In this document: piece by piece, positions 52,293 through 59,879 of the stretch
Layout: every line of letters begins with the position of its first letter
How positions within the stretch are numbered: position 1 is the first letter of the stretch
Assembly (NCBI RefSeq): GCF_032464895.1
Contig: NZ_JAWDIC010000004.1
Coordinates: 372,001 to 436,000 of the forward strand
DNA length: 64,000 bases
DNA from: Phycicoccus sp. M110.8
GTDB lineage: Bacteria; Actinomycetota; Actinomycetes; Actinomycetales; Dermatophilaceae
Reading direction: 5' to 3'
The notes under the pieces: generated by a model
Seen by the model: the letters and a program-made list of their open reading frames with translations, nothing else
What the model was told of the DNA's origin: nothing
The model's database searches: none
Position numbers and translations under genes: made by a program

Positions 52293-52867
52293 CGTGGGGC
52301 GCCGTCGCCGTGGCCCTGCTGCTCGGGGTCGCCTGGTACCTGTCCTACAGCGCGGCCCGGCTCGACCGGCTGCACACGCGAGTGGAGGGGTCGCTCTCGG
52401 CCCTCGACGCCCAGCTGGTGCGCCGCGCCGAGGCGACCCTGGAGCTCGCCAACTCCGGGGCGCTGGACCCCGCCTCCGCGCTCATGCTCGTGAGCGTGGC
52501 CTCCGAGTCGCTGGAGGCGCACAACGAGCGCGCGCTCGAGGACGACCTGCTCGAGGGGCAGGTCTTCGGCCCGCGCGAGGGCATCGAGAGCGGCCTCACC
52601 GAGGCGCTGCAGGCGGCCCTGTCCGCGGACGTCGTCGCCCACCTGCGCGAGGACCCCGCAGGTCCCGCGGCTGCTGCCCTCGAGCGGGTCGAGGCCGCGG
52701 GGATGCGCGTGCAGCTCGCCCGGCGGTTCCACAACGACGCGGTGACCGACGTCCGCCGGGTCCGGCGCAAGCAGGTCGTGCGCGTCTTCCGGCTCGCCGG
52801 CCATGCCGACCTGCCCCGGACCGTCGAGTTCGACGACGAGCTGCCGCCGGCCGTCCGCAGCAGCTGA
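52280..52867 (+). CDS. LemA-like membrane-anchored protein
   Basis: 195 residues. An N-terminal membrane helix (AVAVALLLGVAWYLSYSAA) is followed by a long helical region with LHTRVEGSLSALDAQLVRRAEA, ARRFHNDAVTDVRRVRRKQVVRVFRLAGHADLP. The last segment is typical of LemA-family proteins (A-R-x-YNxxV). It is translationally linked to pimA (13-bp overlap, GAGGTGAGGAG ribosome-binding site). The function is unknown. Confidence 0.72.
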   Translation: MDALTWGAVAVALLLGVAWYLSYSAARLDRLHTRVEGSLSALDAQLVRRAEATLELANSGALDPASALMLVSVASESLEAHNERALEDDLLEGQVFGPREGIESGLTEALQAALSADVVAHLREDPAGPAAAALERVEAAGMRVQLARRFHNDAVTDVRRVRRKQVVRVFRLAGHADLPRTVEFDDELPPAVRSS

Positions 52868-52903
52868 CGTCCACCAGCGCCCGGGCACCCCGGAGGGTTT
52901 CGC

Positions 52904-53036
52904 ACTTCGGGCCACCTGACCCGCGACCGGGTTGCCCGGACCGCGGTTGGGTGGCCCGAAGTCCGGAGGCTTCCCGCACTTCGGGCCACCTGACCCGTGA
53001 CCGGGTAGGCCGGACCGCGGCTGGGTGGCCCGAAGT
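52904..53036. repeat. Tandem pair of 59-bp palindromic elements
   Basis: Two 59-bp units (52904-52962 and 52978-53036) lie 74 bp apart. Each starts ACTTCGGGCCACC and ends GGTGGCCCGAAGT, with further nested GC-rich complementarity inside. They differ at four positions by my alignment. They occupy the 187-bp gap between the convergent LemA-like and TMEM165-like genes and could act as terminators or as REP-type elements. Confidence 0.85.
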
Positions 53037-53054
53037 GGGGGAGGTGGCGTCCGG

Positions 53055-53633
53055 TCAGCGGGACAGCAGGCCCTGCACCACCAGGGCCACCCCGAACACG
53101 AGGAACGCGACCGCGGCCCCGACCTTGATGACCTTCTCGGGCAGCTTGCGGCCGAGCACCGCGCCGACCCCGATGGCGAGCGCGTCGGCCAGCACCATGC
53201 CGAGGGTGCTGCCGACCCAGGTGCCGAACCAGCCCTCCTTGGCGGCGAGCGTGATGGTGGCGAGCATGGTCTTGTCCCCGAGCTCGGCGAGGAAGAAGGC
53301 CGTGCCGACCGCGAGAAGGGCCGCGCCGCTGCTGCGCCGCGCCTTGTCCGCCTCGTCCTCGGTGAGCTCGTCGCCGCGCAGCGTCCAGGCCGCGAAGCCG
53401 AGGAACGCGACGCCGGCCACGACGTTGACCAGCCACTGGTGGTCGCTGAACGCCGTGCCGACCAGCCGGCCGATCCCGACCGAGGCCAGGTGCACGACGG
53501 CGGTGGCGACGGTGATGCCGAGCAGCACCTGCCTGGCCCGGTACCTCGTCGCGAACGTCATGGCCATCAGCTGGCTCTTGTCGCCGAGCTCGGCGACGAA
53601 GATGACGGCAGTGCTGAGCAGGAATGCGTACAT
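53055..53633 (-). CDS. UPF0016/TMEM165-GDT1 family cation transporter (probable Mn2+ exporter)
   Basis: 192 residues with six membrane helices in two halves. Each half carries the E-x-G-D-K-S/T signature: ELGDKS at 15-20 and ELGDKT at 117-122. The family moves Mn2+ or Ca2+ in exchange for H+; bacterial members export manganese. The ATG at 53633 follows GGAGGAG. The leader contains a probable yybP-ykoY Mn2+ riboswitch (53721-53817), which strongly supports the manganese assignment. Confidence 0.93.
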   Translation of the reverse strand: MYAFLLSTAVIFVAELGDKSQLMAMTFATRYRARQVLLGITVATAVVHLASVGIGRLVGTAFSDHQWLVNVVAGVAFLGFAAWTLRGDELTEDEADKARRSSGAALLAVGTAFFLAELGDKTMLATITLAAKEGWFGTWVGSTLGMVLADALAIGVGAVLGRKLPEKVIKVGAAVAFLVFGVALVVQGLLSR

Positions 53634-53720
53634 GGGTGTCTCTCCTCCGGCACCCGGCCGAGGAGACCCGTGACCGGACGTCCCTTCGACCAGGACGCCC
53701 GTCGTGGGTACGTCGAACTG

Positions 53721-53817
53721 GTCGAAAGTCTCGTCCGCCACCTGCGGAGGGTGGCCCACCGCACCGGACCCGGGGGTCAGTGTGTCGACGCGGCGGTTGG
53801 GGACTACTCCCTTTCGC
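53721..53817 (-). promoter_or_regulatory. yybP-ykoY-type manganese riboswitch
   Basis: Reading the minus strand from 53817, GCGAAAGGGAGTAG matches the first conserved loop of the yybP-ykoY aptamer, and GGACGAGACTTTCGAC (53736-53721) matches its closing ACGAGAC loop. GC-rich helices lie between the two. The gene 88 bp downstream is a UPF0016 exporter, a classic client. The two loops are those that bind Mn2+ in known structures. Confidence 0.78.
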
Positions 53818-53992
53818 AGGCCAGCGTATGCCGTGCGGCCGGGGCGCCCGTCACCGGGTCCGGTGGGCGCCCTCGTGGCGCCCGGCCGCAGGGGTGACTC
53901 CCCGGCATACCGGCGCCCGGCCACCAACTACCATGGAGGGGAAGCGCGCCCCCTGCGCTGCGCCCTCTGAACGACCGGAAGTAGGCACCTTC

Positions 53993-54907
53993 ATGTCCGC
54001 CGACACGACCACCCCCACGACCCCGCCCGGCACCGGCACCCAGCGCGTCAAGCGCGGCATGGCCGAGATGCTCAAGGGCGGCGTCATCATGGACGTCGTC
54101 AACGCCGAGCAGGCCAAGATCGCCGAGGACGCCGGCGCCGTCGCCGTCATGGCGCTCGAGCGCGTCCCCGCCGACATCCGCGCCCAGGGCGGCGTCTCCC
54201 GGATGTCCGACCCCGACATGATCGACGGCATCATCGAGGCCGTCTCGATCCCGGTGATGGCCAAGGCCCGCATCGGCCACTTCGTCGAGGCGCAGGTGCT
54301 CCAGTCCCTGGGCGTCGACTACATCGACGAGTCCGAGGTGCTGACCCCGGCCGACTACACCAACCACATCGACAAGTGGGCGTTCACCGTCCCCTTCGTC
54401 TGCGGTGCGACCAACCTCGGCGAGGCCCTGCGCCGCATCACCGAGGGCGCGGCCATGATCCGCTCCAAGGGCGAGGCCGGCACCGGTGACGTCTCGAACG
54501 CCACCACCCACATGCGCAAGATGCGCGACCAGATCCGCTGGCTGCAGAACCTGCCCGAGGACGAGCTCTACGTCGCGGCCAAGGAGCTGCAGGCGCCGTA
54601 CGACCTCGTCAAGGAGGTCGCCGAGGCGGGCAAGCTCCCCGTCGTGCTGTTCACCGCCGGCGGCATCGCGACCCCGGCCGACGCCGCGATGATGATGCAG
54701 CTCGGCGCCGAGGGCGTGTTCGTGGGCTCGGGCATCTTCAAGTCCGGCAACCCGGCCCAGCGCGCCGAGGCGATCGTCAAGGCGACGACCTTCTACGACG
54801 ACCCCGACGTGATCGCCAAGGTCTCCCGCGGCCTGGGCGAGGCCATGGTCGGCATCAACGTCGACGAGATCCCCGAGCCGCACCGCCTGGCCGAGCGCGG
54901 CTGGTGA
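53993..54907 (+). CDS. pdxS: Pyridoxal 5'-phosphate synthase subunit PdxS
   Basis: 304 residues, (beta/alpha)8 barrel. [44 protein letters not shown] is the signature. D34 and K91 ([12 protein letters not shown]) are the sugar-phosphate-binding residues, and [13 protein letters not shown] holds the second lysine. PdxS condenses ribose-5-phosphate, glyceraldehyde-3-phosphate and ammonia supplied by PdxT, which is encoded 715 bp downstream with one GNAT gene between. The 359-bp leader is mostly shared with the divergent riboswitch promoter; GC-rich inverted repeats at about 53836-53894 have no clear role. Confidence 0.97.
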   Translation: MSADTTTPTTPPGTGTQRVKRGMAEMLKGGVIMDVVNAEQAKIAEDAGAVAVMALERVPADIRAQGGVSRMSDPDMIDGIIEAVSIPVMAKARIGHFVEAQVLQSLGVDYIDESEVLTPADYTNHIDKWAFTVPFVCGATNLGEALRRITEGAAMIRSKGEAGTGDVSNATTHMRKMRDQIRWLQNLPEDELYVAAKELQAPYDLVKEVAEAGKLPVVLFTAGGIATPADAAMMMQLGAEGVFVGSGIFKSGNPAQRAEAIVKATTFYDDPDVIAKVSRGLGEAMVGINVDEIPEPHRLAERGW

Positions 54908-54913
54908 CACCGG

Positions 54914-54936
54914 GGCCGGCGGCAGCGCCGCCGGCC
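54914..54936 (+). terminator. Terminator hairpin directly after pdxS
   Basis: GGCCGGCGGC and GCCGCCGGCC form a perfect 10-bp stem with a 3-nt loop, 6 bp past the stop. Confidence 0.65.
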
Positions 54937-54950
54937 GCCCGCTGACCTCT

Positions 54951-55007
54951 CGAGGGGTCACGACGGGCCGATGGACTCCGGTCCGCTCGGCCCGTCGTGG
55001 CCCCTCG
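54951..55007. terminator. Long bidirectional hairpin between pdxS and GNAT gene
   Basis: Arms of 21 bp (54951-54971 and 54987-55007) pair with a single T·G wobble around a 15-nt loop; the inner part reads CACGACGGGCCGA/TCGGCCCGTCGTG. It lies between convergent stops at 54907 and 55026. Confidence 0.7.
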
Positions 55008-55025
55008 ACGCGTCCTGCGGCCGCG

Positions 55026-55583
55026 TCAGCCGGCCGCGTCGGGCAGCGCCATGAGCAGGACGGGCCGGTGGGTGTCGGGCAGCCACGACGGACGCGCCTC
55101 GCCCACCACCTGCCACCCCGCCCGCTGGTAGAGCCGCACCGCGCGCTCGGTCTCCTGCACCACGTCGAGCACCGGCACCCGGCCGCTGCGCCGGATGAAG
55201 GCGACGGACGCCTCCAGCAGCGCCCGTCCCACGCCCAGCCCGGAGACCCCGTGGTCGACGAACAGGACCGACACCGCGGCCAGCTCCTCGACCGGCCGCC
55301 CGGTCCCGGCGACCCAGCCGTCGACCTCGGGGCCGTCGCCGGCCACCGCGGTCACCGAGACGTGGCCGACGGGGACGTCGGTGTCACCGAGCGTGGCCAC
55401 CCACGCGCCGAGCTCGCCCTGCCGCTGCAGGAACGACTCCACCGGCCAGGGCAGCGGCCATCGCTGCGGGTACCCCGTGTGCGGCTGCTGCGCCGCGAGG
55501 GCGCGGGCGAGGGCGGGGAGGTCGTCGGGGGTGCGCTCGCGGATGCGCACGGCGCCGGGCTGCGGCACGTCGGGGAGGGGCAC
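55026..55583 (-). CDS. GNAT-family N-acetyltransferase
   Basis: 185 residues from the GTG at 55583. VRIRERTPDDLPALARALAAQQP starts the fold; SVLFVDHGVSGLGVGRALLEASVAFIRRSG is motif A and VQETERAVRLYQRAGWQVVGEARPS the C-terminal strand. It lies on the opposite strand between pdxS and pdxT. A longer reading to 55856 would cover the pdxT start and is rejected. The substrate is unknown. Confidence 0.85.
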   Translation of the reverse strand: MPLPDVPQPGAVRIRERTPDDLPALARALAAQQPHTGYPQRWPLPWPVESFLQRQGELGAWVATLGDTDVPVGHVSVTAVAGDGPEVDGWVAGTGRPVEELAAVSVLFVDHGVSGLGVGRALLEASVAFIRRSGRVPVLDVVQETERAVRLYQRAGWQVVGEARPSWLPDTHRPVLLMALPDAAG

Positions 55584-55621
55584 GGGGTCCAGCCTAGGAG
55601 GGCGGTCGTAGCATTCCCGCC

Positions 55622-56230
55622 GTGACCACGCAGCCCACGATCGGTGTCCTGGCCGTCCAGGGCGACGTCCGCGAGCACCTGCGCGCCCTCGAGGACGCCG
55701 GCGCCCGTGCCGTCCCCGTCCGGCGCACGGTCGAGCTCGAGGCGGTGGACGGGCTGGTGCTGCCCGGCGGCGAGTCCACGACCATGGACAAGCTCGTCCG
55801 CGCGTTCGACCTCCACCAGCCGCTGCGCGCACGGATCGCGGAGGGTATGCCGGCATACGGCTCGTGCGCGGGGATGATCATGCTCGCCGACCGCATCGCC
55901 GACGCCCGCCCCGACCAGCAGACCCTCGGCGGCATCGACATGACGGTGCGGCGCAACGCGTTCGGCCGCCAGGTCGACTCGTTCGAGGAGGACCTGCACA
56001 TCCACGCCATCGGCGGCGCGCCCATGAGGGCGGTCTTCATCCGGGCGCCCTGGGTCGAGCAGGTCGGCGACGCGGTGGACGTGCTGGCCCACGTCGAGGA
56101 GGGTCCCGCCGCAGGTAGGATCGTCGCCGTTCGTCAGGGGGCCCTGCTGGCCACCTCCTTCCACCCGGAAGTGACCGGTGACCACCGGTTCCACCAGTTG
56201 TTCGTCGAGATCGTGAGAGGCAACGCATGA
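55622..56230 (+). CDS. pdxT: Pyridoxal 5'-phosphate synthase glutaminase subunit PdxT
   Basis: 202 residues of class I glutamine amidotransferase. The nucleophile Cys82 is in [12 protein letters not shown]; the His/Glu pair is in [20 protein letters not shown] is the oxyanion-side motif. It delivers ammonia to PdxS. Its stop overlaps the yebC start (ATGA at 56227-56230). GTG start at 55622, 38 bp from the divergent GNAT start. Confidence 0.97.
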   Translation: MTTQPTIGVLAVQGDVREHLRALEDAGARAVPVRRTVELEAVDGLVLPGGESTTMDKLVRAFDLHQPLRARIAEGMPAYGSCAGMIMLADRIADARPDQQTLGGIDMTVRRNAFGRQVDSFEEDLHIHAIGGAPMRAVFIRAPWVEQVGDAVDVLAHVEEGPAAGRIVAVRQGALLATSFHPEVTGDHRFHQLFVEIVRGNA

Positions 56231-56988
56231 GCGGCCACAGCAAATGGGCCACCACGAAGCACAAGAAGGCTGCCATCGACGCCAAGCGCGGCAAGCTCTT
56301 CGCCAAGCTCATCAAGAACATCGAGGTCGCGGCGCGCCAGGGCGGCGGTGACCCCGCGGGCAACCCGACGCTGTACGACGCCATCCAGAAGGCGAAGAAG
56401 TCCTCGGTCCCGAACAACAACATCGACAACGCCGTCAAGCGCGGCAGCGGCGCGACCGCCGGCGGTGCCGACTGGGAGAACATCACGTACGAGGGCTACG
56501 CGCCCGGTGGCGTGGCCGTCCTCATCGAGTGCCTCACCGACAACCGCAACCGCGCGGCCGCCGAGGTCCGCACCGCGCTGACCCGCAACGGCGGCCAGCT
56601 CGCCGACCCGGGCTCGGTCGCCTACGTCTTCGACCGCAAGGGCGTCGTCATCGTCCCGAAGACCGAGGGCCAGGGCGAGGACGACATCCTCGAGATCGTC
56701 CTCGACGCCGGGGCCGACGAGGTCAACGACAACGGCGACACCTGGGAGATCGTCAGCGAGGCGACGGACGTCGTCGCCGTGCGGACCGCCCTGCAGGACG
56801 CCGGCGTGGAGTACGACTCGGCCGAGGCCTCGTGGGTCCCGAACCTCCAGGTGCCGCTCGACCTCGAGGGCGCCCGCAGGATGATCCGCGTCATCGAGGC
56901 CCTGGAGGACTCCGACGACGTGCAGGACGTCTTCGCCAACGGCGACATCCCGGACGACGTCCTGGCCCAGCTCGAGGACGAGGACTAG
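56227..56988 (+). CDS. yebC: YebC/PmpR-family protein
   Basis: 253 residues. [49 protein letters not shown] at the start, ERALKRG-like [12 protein letters not shown], and [24 protein letters not shown] are invariant family blocks. Once listed as a transcription factor, YebC proteins are now also linked to translation of proline stretches. The pdxT–yebC–ruvC order is conserved in actinobacteria. Translationally coupled to pdxT; followed by a stem-loop. Confidence 0.97.
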   Translation: MSGHSKWATTKHKKAAIDAKRGKLFAKLIKNIEVAARQGGGDPAGNPTLYDAIQKAKKSSVPNNNIDNAVKRGSGATAGGADWENITYEGYAPGGVAVLIECLTDNRNRAAAEVRTALTRNGGQLADPGSVAYVFDRKGVVIVPKTEGQGEDDILEIVLDAGADEVNDNGDTWEIVSEATDVVAVRTALQDAGVEYDSAEASWVPNLQVPLDLEGARRMIRVIEALEDSDDVQDVFANGDIPDDVLAQLEDED

Positions 56989-57024
56989 GACGCCCCGGCC
57001 CGTGCGGCCGACCAGGCGGACACC

Positions 57025-57065
57025 GGCGCCCGCCCCTCGCGTGTCACTGCGGGGGAGCGGGCGCC
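57025..57065 (+). terminator. Terminator after yebC
   Basis: GGCGCCCGC (57025-57033) pairs with GCGGGCGCC (57057-57065); inner CCC/GGG pairs extend the stem past a bulged A. It separates yebC from the SOS-controlled ruvCAB unit. Confidence 0.65.
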
Positions 57066-57083
57066 GTCGTGTGTAGCGTTCGA

Positions 57084-57099
57084 CCGAACACCTGTTCGG
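57084..57099. promoter_or_regulatory. LexA/SOS box upstream of ruvCAB
   Basis: CCGAACACCTGTTCGG contains the actinobacterial LexA motif CGAAC-N4-GTTCG, 16 bp before the ruvC start. It indicates DNA-damage induction of ruvC, ruvA and ruvB. Confidence 0.82.
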
Positions 57100-57114
57100 A
57101 CGGAAGGGACTGAC

Positions 57115-57651
57115 GTGCGCGTGCTCGGTGTCGACCCGGGGCTCACCCGGTGCGGCCTCGGCGTCGTCGACGGGAGCCGCGGCGGGCGCCTGTCGATGGT
57201 GGCCGTGGGCGTCGTGCGCACGCCCGGCGGCAGCGACACCGGGGAGCGGCTCGTCTACCTGCAGGACCAGCTCGACGCCTGGCTCGACCGGTTCGAGCCG
57301 GACGCCATCGCGCTCGAGCGCGTCTTCGCCGCCGACCACGTCCCGACCGTCATGACCACCGCCCAGGCATCCGGCCTGGTCCTCCTGGCGGCGGCACGCC
57401 GAGGCCTGCCGCTCGTCACCCACACCCCCAGCGAGGTCAAGGCCGCCGTCACCGGCCAGGGCCGCGCCGACAAGGCACAGGTCACCACGATGGTCACCCG
57501 CATCCTCGCCCTCGAGGTCGCCCCCAAGCCGGCCGACGCCGCCGACGCCCTCGCCCTGGCGATCTGCCACCACTGGCGCGGCGCCGGTGACCGCCGGCTC
57601 GCCCTCGCCGCGGCGTCCGAGCGCGCCCGCCTCAAGGCGGTGTCCTCGTGA
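57115..57651 (+). CDS. ruvC: Holliday junction resolvase RuvC
   Basis: 178 residues. [20 protein letters not shown] carries catalytic D7, IALERVF E68, and the C-terminal [15 protein letters not shown] the last acidic pair; all four acidic residues of the RNase H-like site are present. It cuts Holliday junctions in homologous recombination. GTG start after GGAAGG, 15 bp from the SOS box; its stop overlaps ruvA (GTGA at 57648-57651). Confidence 0.97.
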   Translation: MRVLGVDPGLTRCGLGVVDGSRGGRLSMVAVGVVRTPGGSDTGERLVYLQDQLDAWLDRFEPDAIALERVFAADHVPTVMTTAQASGLVLLAAARRGLPLVTHTPSEVKAAVTGQGRADKAQVTTMVTRILALEVAPKPADAADALALAICHHWRGAGDRRLALAAASERARLKAVSS

Positions 57652-58268
57652 TCGCCTCCGTCCGCGGGCCGGTCCTGCACGCCGGGCTCGACCGCGTCGT
57701 CGTCGAGGTCGGCGGCGTGGGCATGCTGCTGCACACCGCGCCCGCCACCGCCGCGTCCGTCCACCGGGGCCAGGAGGCCACGCTGGCCACCACCCTGGTC
57801 GTGCGCGAGGACAGCCTCACGCTCTACGGCTTCGCGACCGACGACGAGCGCGACGTCTTCGAGCAGGTCCAGACCGTGTCCGGCGTCGGCCCGCGACTGG
57901 CGCTTGCCATGCTCTCCGTCATGCCCCCCGACCGGCTGCGGGCCGCCATCGGTGGCGGTGACGTCGCCGCCCTGACCAAGGTGCCCGGCATCGGCAAGAA
58001 GGGCGCCGAGCGGATGGTCCTGGAGCTGCGCGACAAGATCGGGCTGCCGACGGCGACCGCCGCCGCGACCAGCGGGCCCGTGGCCCGGGCGGTGGCCCCC
58101 TGGCGCGAGCAGGTGACCGAGGCCCTGACCGGGCTGGGCTGGACCGCCAGGCAGGCCGAGGACGCCGTCGCCCGGGTCGCGGACGGCGCCGACGGTGCTG
58201 CCGCTGCCGGCGCGAACCCCGACGTCTCGGCGATGCTCCGTGCCGCCCTGCGCGAGCTGGGCCGGTGA
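57648..58268 (+). CDS. ruvA: Holliday junction DNA helicase subunit RuvA
   Basis: 206 residues. An OB-fold N-terminus ([29 protein letters not shown]) is followed by helix-hairpin-helix motifs ([16 protein letters not shown] and [19 protein letters not shown]) and a C-terminal RuvB-binding domain ([16 protein letters not shown]). It binds the four-way junction and loads RuvB. Coupled to ruvC and ruvB by GTGA overlaps. Confidence 0.97.
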   Translation: MIASVRGPVLHAGLDRVVVEVGGVGMLLHTAPATAASVHRGQEATLATTLVVREDSLTLYGFATDDERDVFEQVQTVSGVGPRLALAMLSVMPPDRLRAAIGGGDVAALTKVPGIGKKGAERMVLELRDKIGLPTATAAATSGPVARAVAPWREQVTEALTGLGWTARQAEDAVARVADGADGAAAAGANPDVSAMLRAALRELGR

Positions 58269-59374
58269 GCACCGTGGCCGACGGCTTCTCCTCCGAGATG
58301 TACGAGGACAGGTCGGTCGACGCGACCGCCCGCGTCGTCGACCCGGGCAGCGACGCCGACGAGCGCACCGTCGAGAACGCCCTGCGTCCCCGGCGCCTCA
58401 GCGAGTTCTCGGGCCAGACCCGGGTCCGCGACCAGCTCTCCCTCGTGCTCGAGGCGGCGCGACGCCGGGGGAGCGCCCCCGACCACGTCCTGCTCTCCGG
58501 GCCACCCGGGCTCGGCAAGACCACCCTGGCGATGCTCATCGGCACCGAGCTCGAGCGTCCGATCCGCATCACCAGCGGTCCAGCGATCCAGCACGCGGGT
58601 GACCTCGCCTCCGTGCTCTCGTCGCTGTCCGAGGGCGAGGTGCTCTTCCTCGACGAGATCCACCGCATGTCCCGCTCCGCCGAGGAGATGCTCTATCTCG
58701 CGATGGAGGACTTCCGGGTGGACGTCGTGGTCGGCAAGGGCCCCGGAGCCACCGCCATCCCGCTCGAGCTGCCGCCCTTCACCGTCGTCGGCGCGACGAC
58801 GCGGGCGGGCCTGCTGCCGGCGCCCCTGCGCGACCGGTTCGGGTTCACCGGCCACCTCGACTTCTACGCGACCGACGACCTCGTGACGATCCTGCACCGC
58901 TCGGCGCGCCTGCTCGACGTGAGCGCCGACGAGGCCGGCATCCTCGAGATCTCCCGGCGGTCCCGCGGCACACCCCGCATCGCCAACCGGCTGCTCCGGC
59001 GCGTGCGGGACTGGGCGCAGGTGCACGGCCGCGACGTGGTCGACGAGGAGGCCGCCCACGCGGCACTGGCCCTCTTCGACGTCGACGACCGCGGGCTCGA
59101 CCGGCTCGACCGCGCCGTGCTCGACGCGCTGTGCCGCCGCTTCGCCGGCGGACCCGTGGGCCTGTCCACCCTGGCCGTGGCCGTGGGGGAGGAGGCGGAC
59201 ACCGTCGAGACCGTCGCCGAACCGTTCCTCGTGCGCGAGGGGCTCGTGACGCGTACGCCCCGGGGCCGGGCCGCGACCGCGCTGGCCTGGGCGCACCTGG
59301 GCCTCACGCCCCCGGCCGGCGCCGACGTCCAGGTGCCGCTGCCGCTCGACGGCGAGGGCCGTTTCGGCGCCTGA
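58265..59374 (+). CDS. ruvB: Holliday junction branch-migration ATPase RuvB
   Basis: 369 residues. Walker [13 protein letters not shown], Walker [12 protein letters not shown], sensor-1 [21 protein letters not shown], and the arginine/sensor-2 and winged-helix C-terminus ([19 protein letters not shown]). It drives branch migration with RuvA. The GTG at 58265 overlaps the ruvA stop; a second in-frame GTG at 58274 is possible. The C-terminal 30 residues are slightly longer than usual. Confidence 0.97.
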   Translation: MSTVADGFSSEMYEDRSVDATARVVDPGSDADERTVENALRPRRLSEFSGQTRVRDQLSLVLEAARRRGSAPDHVLLSGPPGLGKTTLAMLIGTELERPIRITSGPAIQHAGDLASVLSSLSEGEVLFLDEIHRMSRSAEEMLYLAMEDFRVDVVVGKGPGATAIPLELPPFTVVGATTRAGLLPAPLRDRFGFTGHLDFYATDDLVTILHRSARLLDVSADEAGILEISRRSRGTPRIANRLLRRVRDWAQVHGRDVVDEEAAHAALALFDVDDRGLDRLDRAVLDALCRRFAGGPVGLSTLAVAVGEEADTVETVAEPFLVREGLVTRTPRGRAATALAWAHLGLTPPAGADVQVPLPLDGEGRFGA

Positions 59375-59446
59375 GCGTGCCTCGGGTGCCCCTGGTGGGC
59401 AGCCTTCGCGTAGGTCACGATTGGAACGCGACCCCCGCGGGCCACG

Positions 59447-59476
59447 TTGGTCGGTATGCCCGGTGTCACCTACACT
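59447..59476 (+). promoter_or_regulatory. Candidate promoter for yajC-secD-secF
   Basis: TTGGTC (59447-59452) and TACACT (59471-59476) are 18 bp apart, upstream of yajC by about 55 bp. This suggests the Sec operon is transcribed separately from ruvCAB. The octamer-like GTATGCCC lies in the spacer. Confidence 0.45.
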
Positions 59477-59530
59477 CGGGCGGTCGCCCAGCCCGGCGCG
59501 TCCAAGCACCCTGCCCGAAGGACCTTTCCC

Positions 59531-59866
59531 ATGTCGAACGGCGGCTCGTCCGCGTCCAGCCTGCTCATCTTCCTCCTGCCGGTCGCGCTGATCGCCTTCA
59601 TGGTGTTCAGCCAGCGGCGCCGCCAGCGGGAGACGCAGAACCTGCAGGCCGGGCTGTCCGTGGGCGACGAGGTGTGCACGACGTCCGGCCTCTTCGGCCG
59701 CATCACCTCCCTCGACGACACCGTCGTCACCCTCGAGGTCAGCCCGGGGGTCACCGTCCGCTTCGACCGGCGTGCGATCGGCACCAGGACGACCGCGCCC
59801 TCCACGGACGGCACCCCGTCCACCGAGGGCACCTCGTCCACCGACGCGCCCAGCACCACCGACTAG
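59531..59866 (+). CDS. yajC: Sec translocon accessory protein YajC
   Basis: 111 residues. One N-terminal membrane helix (LLIFLLPVALIAFMVF) is followed by the basic RRRQRETQNLQAGLSVGDEVCTTSGLFGRI, the YajC signature, and a Ser/Thr-rich tail. ATG at 59531 with AAGGA upstream; a longer in-frame reading from 59447 has no ribosome-binding site. It precedes secD by 13 bp, forming yajC-secD-secF. Confidence 0.95.
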   Translation: MSNGGSSASSLLIFLLPVALIAFMVFSQRRRQRETQNLQAGLSVGDEVCTTSGLFGRITSLDDTVVTLEVSPGVTVRFDRRAIGTRTTAPSTDGTPSTEGTSSTDAPSTTD

Positions 59867-59879
59867 GGGTAACCAGCCC

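Noticed and set aside
53836-53894. GC-rich inverted repeats upstream of pdxS as a terminator or riboswitch
   Set aside because: They lie between divergent genes, where no terminator is needed, and match no riboswitch I know.
59517-59533. GAAGGACCTTTCCC before yajC as a DosR site
   Set aside because: It is one base short of the core and includes the yajC ribosome-binding site; the gene is housekeeping.
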